Shown here: in pieces, positions 43,245-52,229 of the stretch
How positions within the stretch are numbered: position 1 is the first letter of the stretch
Layout: each line of letters opens with the position of its first letter
Source: JAMXLO01 sp041487355
Lineage (GTDB): Bacteria; Pseudomonadota; Alphaproteobacteria; Acetobacterales; Acetobacteraceae
Reading direction: 5' to 3'
Assembly (NCBI GenBank): GCA_041487355.1
Contig: JBGPND010000002.1
Coordinates: 1 to 64,000 of the forward strand
Length of the DNA stretch: 64,000 bases
The notes under the pieces: model-generated
What the model was told of the DNA's origin: nothing
Seen by the model: the letters and a program-made list of their open reading frames with translations, nothing else
Database searches by the model: none
Program-made: the position numbers and the translations under genes

Positions 43245-44744
43245 TCAGAAAATCCCCGGTTTGCCGACAGCCAGCGCGCCGGCGGGCAGGGCAACGTTCA
43301 ATCGGTGCAGCTCATCCGCCTTCAGGCGCGGCAGCTCCTGCGCCGCTTCCAGGAAGCGGTTCGCCTCGCGGGTCGAGATGATGCCGTCGGTCAGCGTGGT
43401 GAATTTTGCGACGTAGTCGTCGCGGCCGAATGGCCTGGCGCCGTGCGGATGGGCGTTGGCCACGGCCAGTTCGTCGACGATGCGGCTGCCGTCCTGCAGC
43501 AGGATTTCGACGCGGCCGCCGAACGCCTGCTCGCCGGGATCGGTGGAGAGATAGCGGCGCTCCCACTCCGGATCCTCGCGCGTCTCGATCTTCCGCCAGA
43601 GCCGCACGGTGTCGGCTCGCGCGGCACGGCGCGGCGCGTAGCTGTCCACGTGGTGCCAGCGTCCGTCCTGCAAGGCGACCGCGAAGATGTACATGATCGA
43701 GTGGTCGAGCGTCTCGCGGCTGGCCTTCGGGTCCATCTTCTGCGGGTCGTTGGCGCCGGTGCCGATCACGGCATGCGTGTGGTGGCTGGTGTGGATGGTG
43801 ATGTTCTCGATCTTCTGCAGGTCGGCGATCTGCTCGCGCATGCGGAAGGCGAGGTCGATCAGCGCCTGCGACTGGTACTCGGCGCTGTGCTGCTTGGTGA
43901 AGCTGTCGAGGATGGCGCGCTTCGCTTCGCCCGGCGCGGGCAGCGGTACGCTGTAATGCGCGTCGGGCCCGTCGAGCAGCCAGGCGATAACAGAGTCCTC
44001 GCCTTCGTAGATCGGGCTTGGCGCGCCTTCGCCACGCATGACGCGATCCACCGCCTCCACCGCGAGCTTGCCGGCATGCGCCGGCGCGTAGGCCTTCCAT
44101 GAGCTGATCTCGCCCTTGCGCGACTGACGCGTGGTGCAGCTGACATGCACAGCCTGCTGCACCGCCTGGTAGATCACCTCCTGCTTCAGCCCGAGCAAAG
44201 TGCCGATGCCGGCGGCCTGCGCGGGGCAGAGATGGGTGATGTGGTCGATCTTATGCTTGTGAAGCGAGATGGCGCGGACGAGGTCGATGTGGATCTCGTA
44301 GCCGGTGGCGATGCCGCGGATCAGGTCGCGGCCGGACTTGCCCATGGTCTGCGCCACCGCGAGGACCGGCGGGATGTTGTCGCCGGGATGCGAGTAGTCG
44401 GCGGCGAGGAACGTGTCGTGCATGTCGAGCTCGCGCACCGCGGTGCCGTTCGCCCAGGCAGCCCATTCGGGGCTGACGCGCTTGGCGGGCGCGACGCCGA
44501 ACACCGTCGCCGCGTCCTTGCGCGGATGCCCCAGCGCCATGTCGCGCGCGGAGACCACCGGATGGCGGTTGATCGCGGCGATCGCCACGGCGGCGTTGTC
44601 GATGATGCGGTTGACGATCATGGCCGCGACATCGCGCTCGACCGGGACACGATCGGCGGCGACGGCGGCAATCTTCCAGGCGAGCTGATCCTCGCGCTTC
44701 AGGTTGGCCTTGGACGGGTGCACCCTCACGTCGTGCAGGATCAT
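43245..44744 (-). CDS. prpD: 2-methylcitrate dehydratase PrpD
   Basis: 499 residues of the MmgE/PrpD family: RELDMHDTFLAADYSHPGDN, ITHLCPAQAAGIGTLLGLKQ, CTTRQSRKGEISSWKAYAPA and the C-terminal DPKASRETLDHSIMYIFAVA. It dehydrates 2-methylcitrate to 2-methyl-cis-aconitate in propionate catabolism. prpB (the lyase) is not in the window. It is divergent from the hydantoinase-like gene across a 155-bp region. Confidence 0.95.
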   Translation of the reverse strand: MILHDVRVHPSKANLKREDQLAWKIAAVAADRVPVERDVAAMIVNRIIDNAAVAIAAINRHPVVSARDMALGHPRKDAATVFGVAPAKRVSPEWAAWANGTAVRELDMHDTFLAADYSHPGDNIPPVLAVAQTMGKSGRDLIRGIATGYEIHIDLVRAISLHKHKIDHITHLCPAQAAGIGTLLGLKQEVIYQAVQQAVHVSCTTRQSRKGEISSWKAYAPAHAGKLAVEAVDRVMRGEGAPSPIYEGEDSVIAWLLDGPDAHYSVPLPAPGEAKRAILDSFTKQHSAEYQSQALIDLAFRMREQIADLQKIENITIHTSHHTHAVIGTGANDPQKMDPKASRETLDHSIMYIFAVALQDGRWHHVDSYAPRRAARADTVRLWRKIETREDPEWERRYLSTDPGEQAFGGRVEILLQDGSRIVDELAVANAHPHGARPFGRDDYVAKFTTLTDGIISTREANRFLEAAQELPRLKADELHRLNVALPAGALAVGKPGIF

Positions 44745-44885
44745 GCGTTTCCTCCGTTCGATAACCCATGGGGCGCTGAACGGCAGGCTTGGCTGGCGTT
44801 CGTGCGCGGTTTAGCCTTCGTGCGATCCTTCGTAAGGTGGCGGCTCCGCAACGGCAAGCGCACCGCGCCGCAACTCACTGCCGGG

Positions 44886-44904
44886 GATACATATATATAG
44901 TGTC
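44886..44904. promoter_or_regulatory. TA-rich element at the hydantoinase start (possible operator or -10)
   Basis: GATACATATATATAGTGTC is a striking TA alternation in a GC-rich region, with inverted GATAC / GTGTC half-sites (4 of 5 matching) around a 9-bp core. It overlaps the GTG start of the hydantoinase-like gene and lies in the prpD-divergent region. It could be a regulator site or a promoter element. The rest of 44745-44885 shows nothing recognisable. Confidence 0.3.
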
Positions 44905-46261
44905 AGTACCATTCGATCGGGTGATCATCGGCGAGGTGGTCACCAGTGATGCCAGCATCCCGCACGGCTATGTCGCGGTACGGGGCGAGACGATCGCGGC
45001 GATTGGCGAAGGCGCACCGCCGCCGGCAGCCGAGATCATCGATCACAGCGGCAAGCTGATCCTGCCAGGTCTGGTGGACGGGCACATGCACACCTCGTCT
45101 TCCACCGGCTGGCCCGGCATCGAGACCGCGACGAAGAGCGCGGCAGCGGGTGGCGTGACCACCTGTGTCGACATGCCGTACGACGTGCCGCGCCCGGTGA
45201 CCGATGCGGCGATCCTCGCCGACAAGATCGGCTGGGTGGAGCGTTCGGCGCATGTCGACATGGCGCTGTACGGCACCATCACGAAGACCGGCGGCATCGG
45301 TGCCATCCCCGGTCTGGCGGCGGGCGGCATCTCCGCGTTCAAGCTGTCGACCTATGAGTACGACGCGGTGCGCTTCCCGCGCATCGACCATCCGACCATG
45401 CTCGCCGCGTTCCGCGAGATCGCGAAGACCGGGCTGCCGGTCGCGATCCACAATGAGGATCAGGAACTGGTCGAGATGCTGACCGCGCAGGCGCGCGCGG
45501 CAGGCCGGACCGAGCCGATCATGCATTGCCGCACGCGCCCGCCGCTGGCTGAGACGATGGCGGACCTCGAGATCTTCGAGATGGCGCTGGAGACCGGCGC
45601 GCATGTCCACATCGCGCACTCCTCGCTGGCGCGTGGCTTCGAAATCGCCGAGGCGTTCCGCGGCATGGGCGCTCGGGCGACGGGCGAGGCCTGCATCCAG
45701 TATCTCTGCATGACCGAGGACGACATCGTCCGGCTCGCCGGCAAGGGGAAATGCAATCCGCCGTTCCGCACGGCCGACGAAGTGGAACGGATGTGGCAGT
45801 GCCTGCAGGCCGACAAGATCGCCTATGTCTCCACCGATCACGCGCCATGGCCGATCGAGCGCAAGATGCTGCCCGACATCTTCGCCAACGGTGCCGGCCT
45901 CACCGGGCTGCAAAGCTTCGCGCCGCTGATGTACACACTGCTCGACGAACGCGGGCTGTCGCCGACCCTGATGGCAACCTATTGCGCCGAACGGAGCGCG
46001 AAGCTGCACGGGCTGTGGCCGAAGAAGGGCGCGATCCGTCTCGGCTCGGATGCGGATCTCTGCGTGCTGGAACGCGGCGACTTCATCTTCGACGAGGCCA
46101 CCATCCAGGACCGGCCGGAGATGCGCTGGTCGCCGTACCATGGGCGTAGGATGCGCGCACGCGTTGCGGCGACCTGGCTGCGCGGCACGCTGATCTGGGA
46201 TGGCGCGACGGTGCTGGCCAAGCCGGGCGGCGGACAGTTCGTCCGTCGGCAGACGCACTGA
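44900..46261 (+). CDS. Cyclic amidohydrolase (hydantoinase / allantoinase / dihydroorotase-like)
   Basis: 453 residues from GTG 44900, the nearest in-frame start to the homologous region. Amidohydrolase signatures are LILPGLVDGHMHTSSSTGWP (HxH metal ligands), SAFKLSTYEYDAVR (the lysine usually carboxylated), VAIHNEDQELVEML, AHVHIAHSSLARGFEIAEAF (third and fourth histidines) and YVSTDHAPWPIERKM (metal aspartate). It hydrolyses a cyclic amide to an N-carbamoyl product. With an N-carbamoyl amino acid hydrolase two genes on and a hydantoin-type racemase beyond, hydantoins are likelier substrates than allantoin (inference). Confidence 0.88.
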   Translation: MSVPFDRVIIGEVVTSDASIPHGYVAVRGETIAAIGEGAPPPAAEIIDHSGKLILPGLVDGHMHTSSSTGWPGIETATKSAAAGGVTTCVDMPYDVPRPVTDAAILADKIGWVERSAHVDMALYGTITKTGGIGAIPGLAAGGISAFKLSTYEYDAVRFPRIDHPTMLAAFREIAKTGLPVAIHNEDQELVEMLTAQARAAGRTEPIMHCRTRPPLAETMADLEIFEMALETGAHVHIAHSSLARGFEIAEAFRGMGARATGEACIQYLCMTEDDIVRLAGKGKCNPPFRTADEVERMWQCLQADKIAYVSTDHAPWPIERKMLPDIFANGAGLTGLQSFAPLMYTLLDERGLSPTLMATYCAERSAKLHGLWPKKGAIRLGSDADLCVLERGDFIFDEATIQDRPEMRWSPYHGRRMRARVAATWLRGTLIWDGATVLAKPGGGQFVRRQTH

Positions 46262-46266
46262 GCGAG

Positions 46267-46671
46267 TTGCATCGCCCGCGCAAGCGGCCGGCGCTGCGGC
46301 TCGCACTGGCGCTCGCCGCATTCGCCGTGTTCGCCTTCGCGACGGGATGCGTGATCTGGCTGCGCACCCATATCGTGCCACCGGATTGCGAGGATCCCGA
46401 CACGCTCGCCCTGGTGCGCCAAAGCCTGACCGGACGGTTCAAGCTGCCGCAGAGCGTGACGATAGAGAACATTCACACGCTCGCCGGCGGTTATGTCGCG
46501 TTCCGCTTCGTCTGCGAGGCCAGCCTCGGCGGGATCGATCCGCATGCCCTGCCGGAGGGCAGCGTGGTGCCTGGCTCGGTGCACTACGTCAGCCGGTTGA
46601 CGGCGGATCACCAGAGCCATGAAGTAAGCGTGAGCATCCAACCTGTGCTGATATGGGAGCGCATGCAGTGA
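46267..46671 (+). CDS. Small membrane-anchored or lipoprotein-like hypothetical protein
   Basis: 134 residues from TTG 46267, 5 nt after the amidohydrolase stop; the start codon is weak but no other is near. One N-terminal hydrophobic segment (ALRLALALAAFAVFAFATGC) ends in a lipobox-like ATGC, so it may be a lipoprotein or a single-pass membrane protein. The C-terminal domain (about 95 residues, two cysteines: PPDCEDPD and RFVCEAS) is not recognised. The stop overlaps the next start as GTGA. It has no known link to hydantoin metabolism. Confidence 0.6.
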   Translation: MHRPRKRPALRLALALAAFAVFAFATGCVIWLRTHIVPPDCEDPDTLALVRQSLTGRFKLPQSVTIENIHTLAGGYVAFRFVCEASLGGIDPHALPEGSVVPGSVHYVSRLTADHQSHEVSVSIQPVLIWERMQ

Positions 46672-47666
46672 CCAATCGCAGCATCGTCGTCGCCGCCGCG
46701 CAACTGGGACCGATCCAGAAGGCCGAACCGCGGTCGGTCGCCGTCGAGCGCATGGTCCGGCTGATGGAACGCGCACACCGGCGCGGCGTGGAGCTGGTGG
46801 TGTTTCCCGAGCTGGCGCTGACCACGTTCTTCCCGCGCCACTACCACGCGGACATCGCCGAGGCGGACCACTGGTTCGAGACGGCGATGCCATCCAATGA
46901 GACGGCGCCGCTGCTCGCCGCGGCGCGCAAGTTCGGCATCGGCTTCCATCTCGGCTATGCCGAGATCGTCGAGGAGCCGGACGACACCGGTGTCGTGCGC
47001 AGGCGGCGGTTCAATACGGCGATCCTGGTGAACCCGGAAGGCGACATCATGCTGAAGTACCGCAAGGTGCATCTGCCAGGGCATGCGGAGTTCGATCCGC
47101 GCCGCACCACGCAGCATCTCGAGAAGCGCTATTTCGAGGTGGGAAACCTGGGATTCCCCGTCATCCGCGCACCGATGGGCGGGGTGCCCGGCATCAACAT
47201 GGGCATGCTGATCTGCAATGACCGGCGCTGGCCGGAAGCATGGCGCGTGCTCGGGCTGCAAAGCGTGGAGCTGGTACTGCTCGGCTACAACACGCCGAGC
47301 CTCAACATGGAGGCGGGCGGTTTCGAGGCGCACCATCTACGCGTGTTCCACTCGCATCTGTCGATCCAGGCGGGCTGCTATCAAAACGCCTGCTTCGCGG
47401 TGGCGACGGCGAAGGCGGGCACCGAGGACGGCTGCGAGTTGTTCGGCCATTCGATCATCGTCAATCCGCAGGGCGAGATCATTGCCATGGCGACGAGCTG
47501 GGACGACGAGCTGATCACCGCCGACTGCAATCTGGACATGTGCCGGCTCGGCCGAACGACGATCTTCGCCTTCGATAAGCATCGCCGGCCCGAAGCATAC
47601 ACGCGGATCACTGCACAGGTGGGCGCGGTGGAGCCGCCGGTGTGGGTGAAGCGGGCTGCGGAGTAA
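46668..47666 (+). CDS. N-carbamoyl-D-amino acid hydrolase-type nitrilase-superfamily enzyme
   Basis: 332 residues from GTG 46668, with GGGAG 8 nt upstream. The nitrilase triad is visible: E in LVVFPELALTTFFPRHYH, K in LKYRKVHLPGHAEFDPRR and C in GMLICNDRRWPEAWRVLGL. Around these, the HLEKRYFEVGNLGFPV and AGCYQNACFAVATAKAG segments match D-carbamoylases. The enzyme releases NH3 and CO2 from N-carbamoyl amino acids. It pairs with the upstream cyclic amidohydrolase as a two-step hydantoin pathway. Confidence 0.9.
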   Translation: MTNRSIVVAAAQLGPIQKAEPRSVAVERMVRLMERAHRRGVELVVFPELALTTFFPRHYHADIAEADHWFETAMPSNETAPLLAAARKFGIGFHLGYAEIVEEPDDTGVVRRRRFNTAILVNPEGDIMLKYRKVHLPGHAEFDPRRTTQHLEKRYFEVGNLGFPVIRAPMGGVPGINMGMLICNDRRWPEAWRVLGLQSVELVLLGYNTPSLNMEAGGFEAHHLRVFHSHLSIQAGCYQNACFAVATAKAGTEDGCELFGHSIIVNPQGEIIAMATSWDDELITADCNLDMCRLGRTTIFAFDKHRRPEAYTRITAQVGAVEPPVWVKRAAE

Positions 47667-47675
47667 AGACGAGCG

Positions 47676-47816
47676 TACACCTCGCCCGCTTGCGGGAGAG
47701 GTCGCGTCGCGCCAGCGACGCGGGTGAGGGTGCGGCCGGCCGCACTTGACCCCTCAGCGGCACCCTCACCCGCCGCATTGTACGCGGCGACCTCTCCCGC
47801 AAGCGGGCGAGGTGTA
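47676..47816. repeat. Large palindromic repeat (CACCTCGCCCGCTTGCGGGA family)
   Basis: The outer 30-nt arms 47676-47705 and 47787-47816 are exact inverted copies (TACACCTCGCCCGCTTGCGG...). An inner inverted pair, CGGGTGAGGGTGC / GCACCCTCACCCG, lies at about 47721-47733 and 47760-47772. It is a nested hairpin between the carbamoylase stop (47666) and the next small gene, of a type widespread in GC-rich proteobacteria. Nothing else is seen in 47817-47910. Confidence 0.85.
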
Positions 47817-47910
47817 TACTCAAGCGAGTCGGTTCGAGCCGCTGGCATTAACCGGCTGGTAAGCCGCGGATGGCACCATTCGACGCCAGTGCGTGCGAAA
47901 GGGCCTCACG

Positions 47911-48087
47911 ATGAGCGAAGTCCGCGCCGTCGCCAGCAGTGCCGAAGCCCATCTGCCTCCAGAACCGCATCCGGCCCCGAAGCGGGACGACGGCGAGCGG
48001 CCTCGCCCGCGTCGCGTGAGGAAACCGCAGACGACCGAAGCGGACACGGCCGAAGCCGAGTCGCACACGCTGGACGTCAGCGCCTGA
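47911..48087 (+). CDS. Small hypothetical protein, charged and proline-rich
   Basis: 58 residues from ATG 47911, with GAAAGGG upstream. The composition is Pro/Glu/Arg-rich with no hydrophobic segment (PKRDDGERPRPRRVRKPQTT) and it is probably disordered. No family was recognised. Confidence rests only on the start region and on its position ahead of another small ORF. Confidence 0.4.
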   Translation: MSEVRAVASSAEAHLPPEPHPAPKRDDGERPRPRRVRKPQTTEADTAEAESHTLDVSA

Positions 48088-48201
48088 ACTCGCCGTTAGC
48101 CTGGAAGTAACCTCGGTTGGAACAGGATGGCGCAGCCGGGCGACAACGTCGCGGCCAGACAGCGGCAAAACGGCGCGAAACCAACACGAGGAGTATCTGC
48201 C

Positions 48202-48387
48202 ATGAGTTCGATCAGCGCCGTTGCCGGCGGCAGTGCCGGCTGGGCCACTCAGATCAATCAGGCCGCGAGCCAGGCCGCGAAACACGTCGACCGTGACGGC
48301 GATCACGATGGCAACAAGCCTGACACGGTCGCGGAGACCGCCAAGGACACGGGGGCGGCAGCCAAAATGCTGAACATCAAGGCGTGA
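48202..48387 (+). CDS. Small hypothetical protein with an acidic EF-hand-like stretch
   Basis: 61 residues from ATG 48202, preceded by ACGAGGAG with good spacing. It opens with a Ser/Gly/Ala-rich amphipathic part (SISAVAGGSAGWATQINQAA) and contains HVDRDGDHDGNKPD, which resembles a calcium-binding DxDxDG loop. A single short domain of this kind is too small for assignment. It lies just upstream of, and convergent with, the racemase. Confidence 0.5.
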   Translation: MSSISAVAGGSAGWATQINQAASQAAKHVDRDGDHDGNKPDTVAETAKDTGAAAKMLNIKA

Positions 48388-48402
48388 TCGAGCGCATGGC
48401 GC

Positions 48403-49083
48403 TCAGACGGCGACCTGCTCTGACGCCTGCGGATTGAAGACCGAAGGCTGGATCGCAGCCAGTGCGATCCCAGCCGCGGCTTGGCACGGTTCGATCACCG
48501 GCACGCCGGCGGCGTCCTCCACGGCGGCGCGATGGTGCGCCATTCCGGTGCAGCCGAGGATGACGGTGCCGGCGCCCGATGCAGCGCACTCGCGTGCGGC
48601 GGCGATCAGCCGGGCGCGCGCCGCTTGCGGCTGCAGCAGCGTCTCCATCGTCACGTTCAGTGCGACCTCCGCGACGAGCCGGTCCTCCAGCCCCATCGCG
48701 CGCAGTGCCGTCATATGCCGCGCCTTCGAGGCCTCGACGATGGCGATCACGCCGAACCGCTCCGCGCGCGCCACAGCGACCGCCACCGCCGATCGGAACA
48801 CGCCGAACACGGGCCGCTGCGTCGTCGCGCGGGCCGCCTCGATGCCGGGATCGGAGGCGCAGGCGATCACGTAGGCGTCCGCCAGCTCGCGCTCGATGAT
48901 GCGGCAGAGCGGCTCCACCACGCCATGCCAGTCCCGCCAGTCGTAGATGGCAGGCGGCCCCTCCGCGAGCGTTGCGACCTCGAAGACAGGCCCGCTGGGC
49001 AGGCGGAACGGTGCCAGCGCGGCGGAGATGCCGGCTGAGCAGGCAACCGACGAGTTGGGGTTGACCACCAGAATACGTGCCAT
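48403..49083 (-). CDS. Aspartate/glutamate/hydantoin racemase family protein
   Basis: 226 residues from ATG 49081-49083. The N-terminus MARILVVNPNSSVACSAGIS is the Asp/Glu racemase pattern. The two catalytic cysteines are in AYVIACASDPGIEAARA and TVILGCTGMAHH. Hydantoin racemases of this family interconvert 5-substituted hydantoins, which suits the adjacent hydantoinase and carbamoylase. It is transcribed towards them, so it is not in the same transcript. Confidence 0.85.
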   Translation of the reverse strand: MARILVVNPNSSVACSAGISAALAPFRLPSGPVFEVATLAEGPPAIYDWRDWHGVVEPLCRIIERELADAYVIACASDPGIEAARATTQRPVFGVFRSAVAVAVARAERFGVIAIVEASKARHMTALRAMGLEDRLVAEVALNVTMETLLQPQAARARLIAAARECAASGAGTVILGCTGMAHHRAAVEDAAGVPVIEPCQAAAGIALAAIQPSVFNPQASEQVAV

Positions 49084-49168
49084 GCTGGTAGTCTCGGTCC
49101 TCTGGCGGGCGCGATCAAGATGACCGATATGGATCGGCACGCTTCCTCTTTGTTGCAAGGACCAGACC

Positions 49169-49588
49169 ATGGCCCCGATCCACTGGCAGCCGGACCGCAC
49201 GACACTGCCGCCGCCCTGGCCTGTTCCGTCGCTGCTCACCGCCCTGGGCCGCGGCCTGATGGGACGCTGTCCGGCCTGCGGCAACGGGCGGCTGTTCGAC
49301 GGCTTCCTGCGCGTGGTGCCGCACTGCGAGAACTGCGGCGCTCCGCTGGGGCTGGCGCGCGCGGACGACGCGCCGCCCTATTTCACCATCCTGATCGTCG
49401 GCCATATCGTGATTCCCGCCATGCTGATCATGCAGAAGCTGTACGATCCGCCGACCTGGCTGATGTCGGCGATCTTCGTGCCGCTGACGCTGATCCTGGC
49501 GCTCGGGCTGTTGCGCCCGGTCAAGGGTGCCACGGTCGGGCTGATGCTGACCTTCAACATGCTGAAGTCCGACGTCGAAACCGGATGA
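49169..49588 (+). CDS. DUF983 membrane protein
   Basis: 139 residues. Four cysteines in CPACGNGRLFDG and CENCGAPLGLARAD form a probable zinc ribbon, followed by two transmembrane helices (YFTILIVGHIVIPAMLIM, then IFVPLTLILALGLLRPVKG). This is the DUF983 layout of alphaproteobacteria, function unknown. The stop overlaps the next gene as ATGA. Confidence 0.88.
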   Translation: MAPIHWQPDRTTLPPPWPVPSLLTALGRGLMGRCPACGNGRLFDGFLRVVPHCENCGAPLGLARADDAPPYFTILIVGHIVIPAMLIMQKLYDPPTWLMSAIFVPLTLILALGLLRPVKGATVGLMLTFNMLKSDVETG

Positions 49589-50091
49589 CCAGACCGCCGG
49601 ACGGCATTGTTGAGGGACATTTGTCCCGCGTGGTGCTGGACGGAGAGGTCCCTTCCACCCTGCCGCCGGCACTGGAGGCCGATCGTGCCCAGGCGGTCGC
49701 CGATCTGGCTGCCGAGAATTACTTCGTGCCGCTGACCGTGAAGCCTGGCATGCCGCCACATGGACCGTTCGTGCTGCATCTCGCGGTGCGGGATGGCCGG
49801 CTGGTGTTCGACATCCGCCGCGGCAACGAGGCGCGGCTGGCGGTGGTCGGCCTGGCCCTCGGCCCGTTCCGGCGGCTGGTGAAGGACTACCACCTGCTGG
49901 TGGACAGCCACATCAAGGCGGTGGAAGAAGGCCGCACGGAGCGCATCCAGGCGATCGACATGGGCCGCCGCGGCATGCACAACGAAGGGGCGGCGCTGAT
50001 GCGCGAGCGGCTCGCCGGCAAGATCGCCATCGATTTTGCCACGGCGCGGCGGCTGTTCACGCTGGTCTGCGTGCTGCACCAAAGGGTCTGA
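49585..50091 (+). CDS. UPF0262 family protein
   Basis: 168 residues from ATG 49585. Conserved sequence includes GPFVLHLAVRDGRLVFDIRR, LALGPFRRLVKDYHLLVDSH and GRRGMHNEGAALMRERLAGK, matching the alphaproteobacterial UPF0262 family. The protein is cytosolic and its function is not known. The gene lies between DUF983 and mtnA on one strand with minimal spacing. Confidence 0.88.
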   Translation: MTRPPDGIVEGHLSRVVLDGEVPSTLPPALEADRAQAVADLAAENYFVPLTVKPGMPPHGPFVLHLAVRDGRLVFDIRRGNEARLAVVGLALGPFRRLVKDYHLLVDSHIKAVEEGRTERIQAIDMGRRGMHNEGAALMRERLAGKIAIDFATARRLFTLVCVLHQRV

Positions 50092-50096
50092 AGATC

Positions 50097-51191
<1,095 letters not shown>

Positions 51192-51223
51192 GTGTGGTCC
51201 TGCTTGCCGCGCGGCTTTGCCAG

Positions 51224-51240
51224 CGGCATCGTGCTTGCAT
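51224..51240 (+). promoter_or_regulatory. Sigma-54-like promoter before the amino acid transporter
   Basis: CGGCATCGTGCTTGCAT has the -24 GG and -12 GC dinucleotides at the right 10-bp spacing and matches TGGCAC-N5-TTGCA except at two less conserved positions. It is 33 bp before the solute-binding-protein ATG at 51274. Nitrogen-regulated amino acid transporters often use RpoN with NtrC. No activator site was identified. Confidence 0.4.
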
Positions 51241-51273
51241 AGCGATGTCCGGAATAATTGGGGAGACCTCACC

Positions 51274-52128
51274 ATGACCTTGCGCCACCCGCTGTTTGCG
51301 GCCGCCTTCGCCCTGCTTGCGGGCGGTGCGTTCGCGCAATCGAACCAGCCGCCATTGCGCACGGCGGTGGACGGCACCTACGCGCCGCATGCGATGCCCA
51401 AGCTCGGCGGCGGGTTGGAAGGCTTCCAGATCGACCTGTTCAACGATGTCGCGCGACGCATGCACCGCGGCATCACCATCGACTCCGCCAGCTTCAGCGG
51501 CCTGATCCCGGCATTGCAGGCCGGCCGCTACGACTTCCTCGCCGCGCCGACCACGGTGACGCCGGAGCGGGCGCAGGCACTGCTGTTCACCCAGGGCTAT
51601 ATATGGACCGCGTTCCAGTTCGGCATCCGCAAGGGTTCGGCGCCGATCAAGGGCTGGGAGGAACTGAAGGGCAAGGTGGTGGCGGTGAACAAGGGCACGC
51701 CGTATGAGTCGCTGTCGAAGCAGATGGGTGAGAAATACGGCTTCACCGTGCAGACCTACGATACCGAGCCGGACGCCGTGCAGGCGGTGGTGTCGGGTCA
51801 CGCCTATGCCAATCTCGCGGGCAACACGGTGATCAAGTATGCAGCGAGCAAGAACCCGCAATTCGTCGCCGACCTGACGCTGACCGACACCAAGGCCCAC
51901 TGGGCCGCGCCGTTCCGCAAGGACGAGACCGCGCTGCGCGACGAGATGGAAGACGTGCTGAAATGCATGAAGAAGGACGGCACGATCGCCGGGTTGTCGG
52001 AGAAGTGGTTCGGCGCGAAGCCGGCGGCGGATGACCTGGAGAATGTCAGCTTCCCCGGGCATGGCATTCCCACCATGCCGGGCTACGAGCCGAACGCACC
52101 TGACCCGGATTGCAGCAAGTACAAGTAG
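51274..52128 (+). CDS. Polar amino acid ABC transporter, periplasmic binding protein
   Basis: 284 residues from ATG 51274. Signal peptide: HPLFAAAFALLAGGAFAQS. Family-3 binding-protein features are GLEGFQIDLFNDVARRMHRG, SFSGLIPALQAGRYDFLAAP and LKGKVVAVNKGTPYESLSKQ. It should capture a polar amino acid and deliver it to the ATPase/permease pair encoded downstream. A mini-copy of the GxxExxY repeat separates it from the ATPase gene. Confidence 0.92.
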   Translation: MTLRHPLFAAAFALLAGGAFAQSNQPPLRTAVDGTYAPHAMPKLGGGLEGFQIDLFNDVARRMHRGITIDSASFSGLIPALQAGRYDFLAAPTTVTPERAQALLFTQGYIWTAFQFGIRKGSAPIKGWEELKGKVVAVNKGTPYESLSKQMGEKYGFTVQTYDTEPDAVQAVVSGHAYANLAGNTVIKYAASKNPQFVADLTLTDTKAHWAAPFRKDETALRDEMEDVLKCMKKDGTIAGLSEKWFGAKPAADDLENVSFPGHGIPTMPGYEPNAPDPDCSKYK

Positions 52129-52163
52129 GGCCGGCGCTTGCTCAAGCGTCCGAAAGGCAGATT

Positions 52164-52220
52164 CACCACAAAGACACGAAGACACGAAGCACCTCTTTGT
52201 GTCTTCGTGTCTTCGTGGTG
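52164..52220. repeat. MITE-like hairpin, second mini-copy of the GxxExxY element ends
   Basis: The arms 52164-52189 and 52195-52220 (CACCACAAAGACACGAAG... and its inverse) match at 24 of 26 positions across a 5-nt loop. The outer left bases GATT (52160-52163) also match the full element, but the right end diverges (GGTGCAAC). It lies between the binding-protein stop (52128) and the ATPase ATG, ending only 9 nt before the latter. It is transcribed with the operon and could affect translation of the ATPase. Confidence 0.85.
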
Positions 52221-52229
52221 CAACTTGCA

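Noticed and set aside
47676..47816. Nested inverted repeat as a possible insertion sequence or integrase site
   Set aside because: There is no gene inside, no direct flanking duplication and the motif is a generic dispersed repeat.
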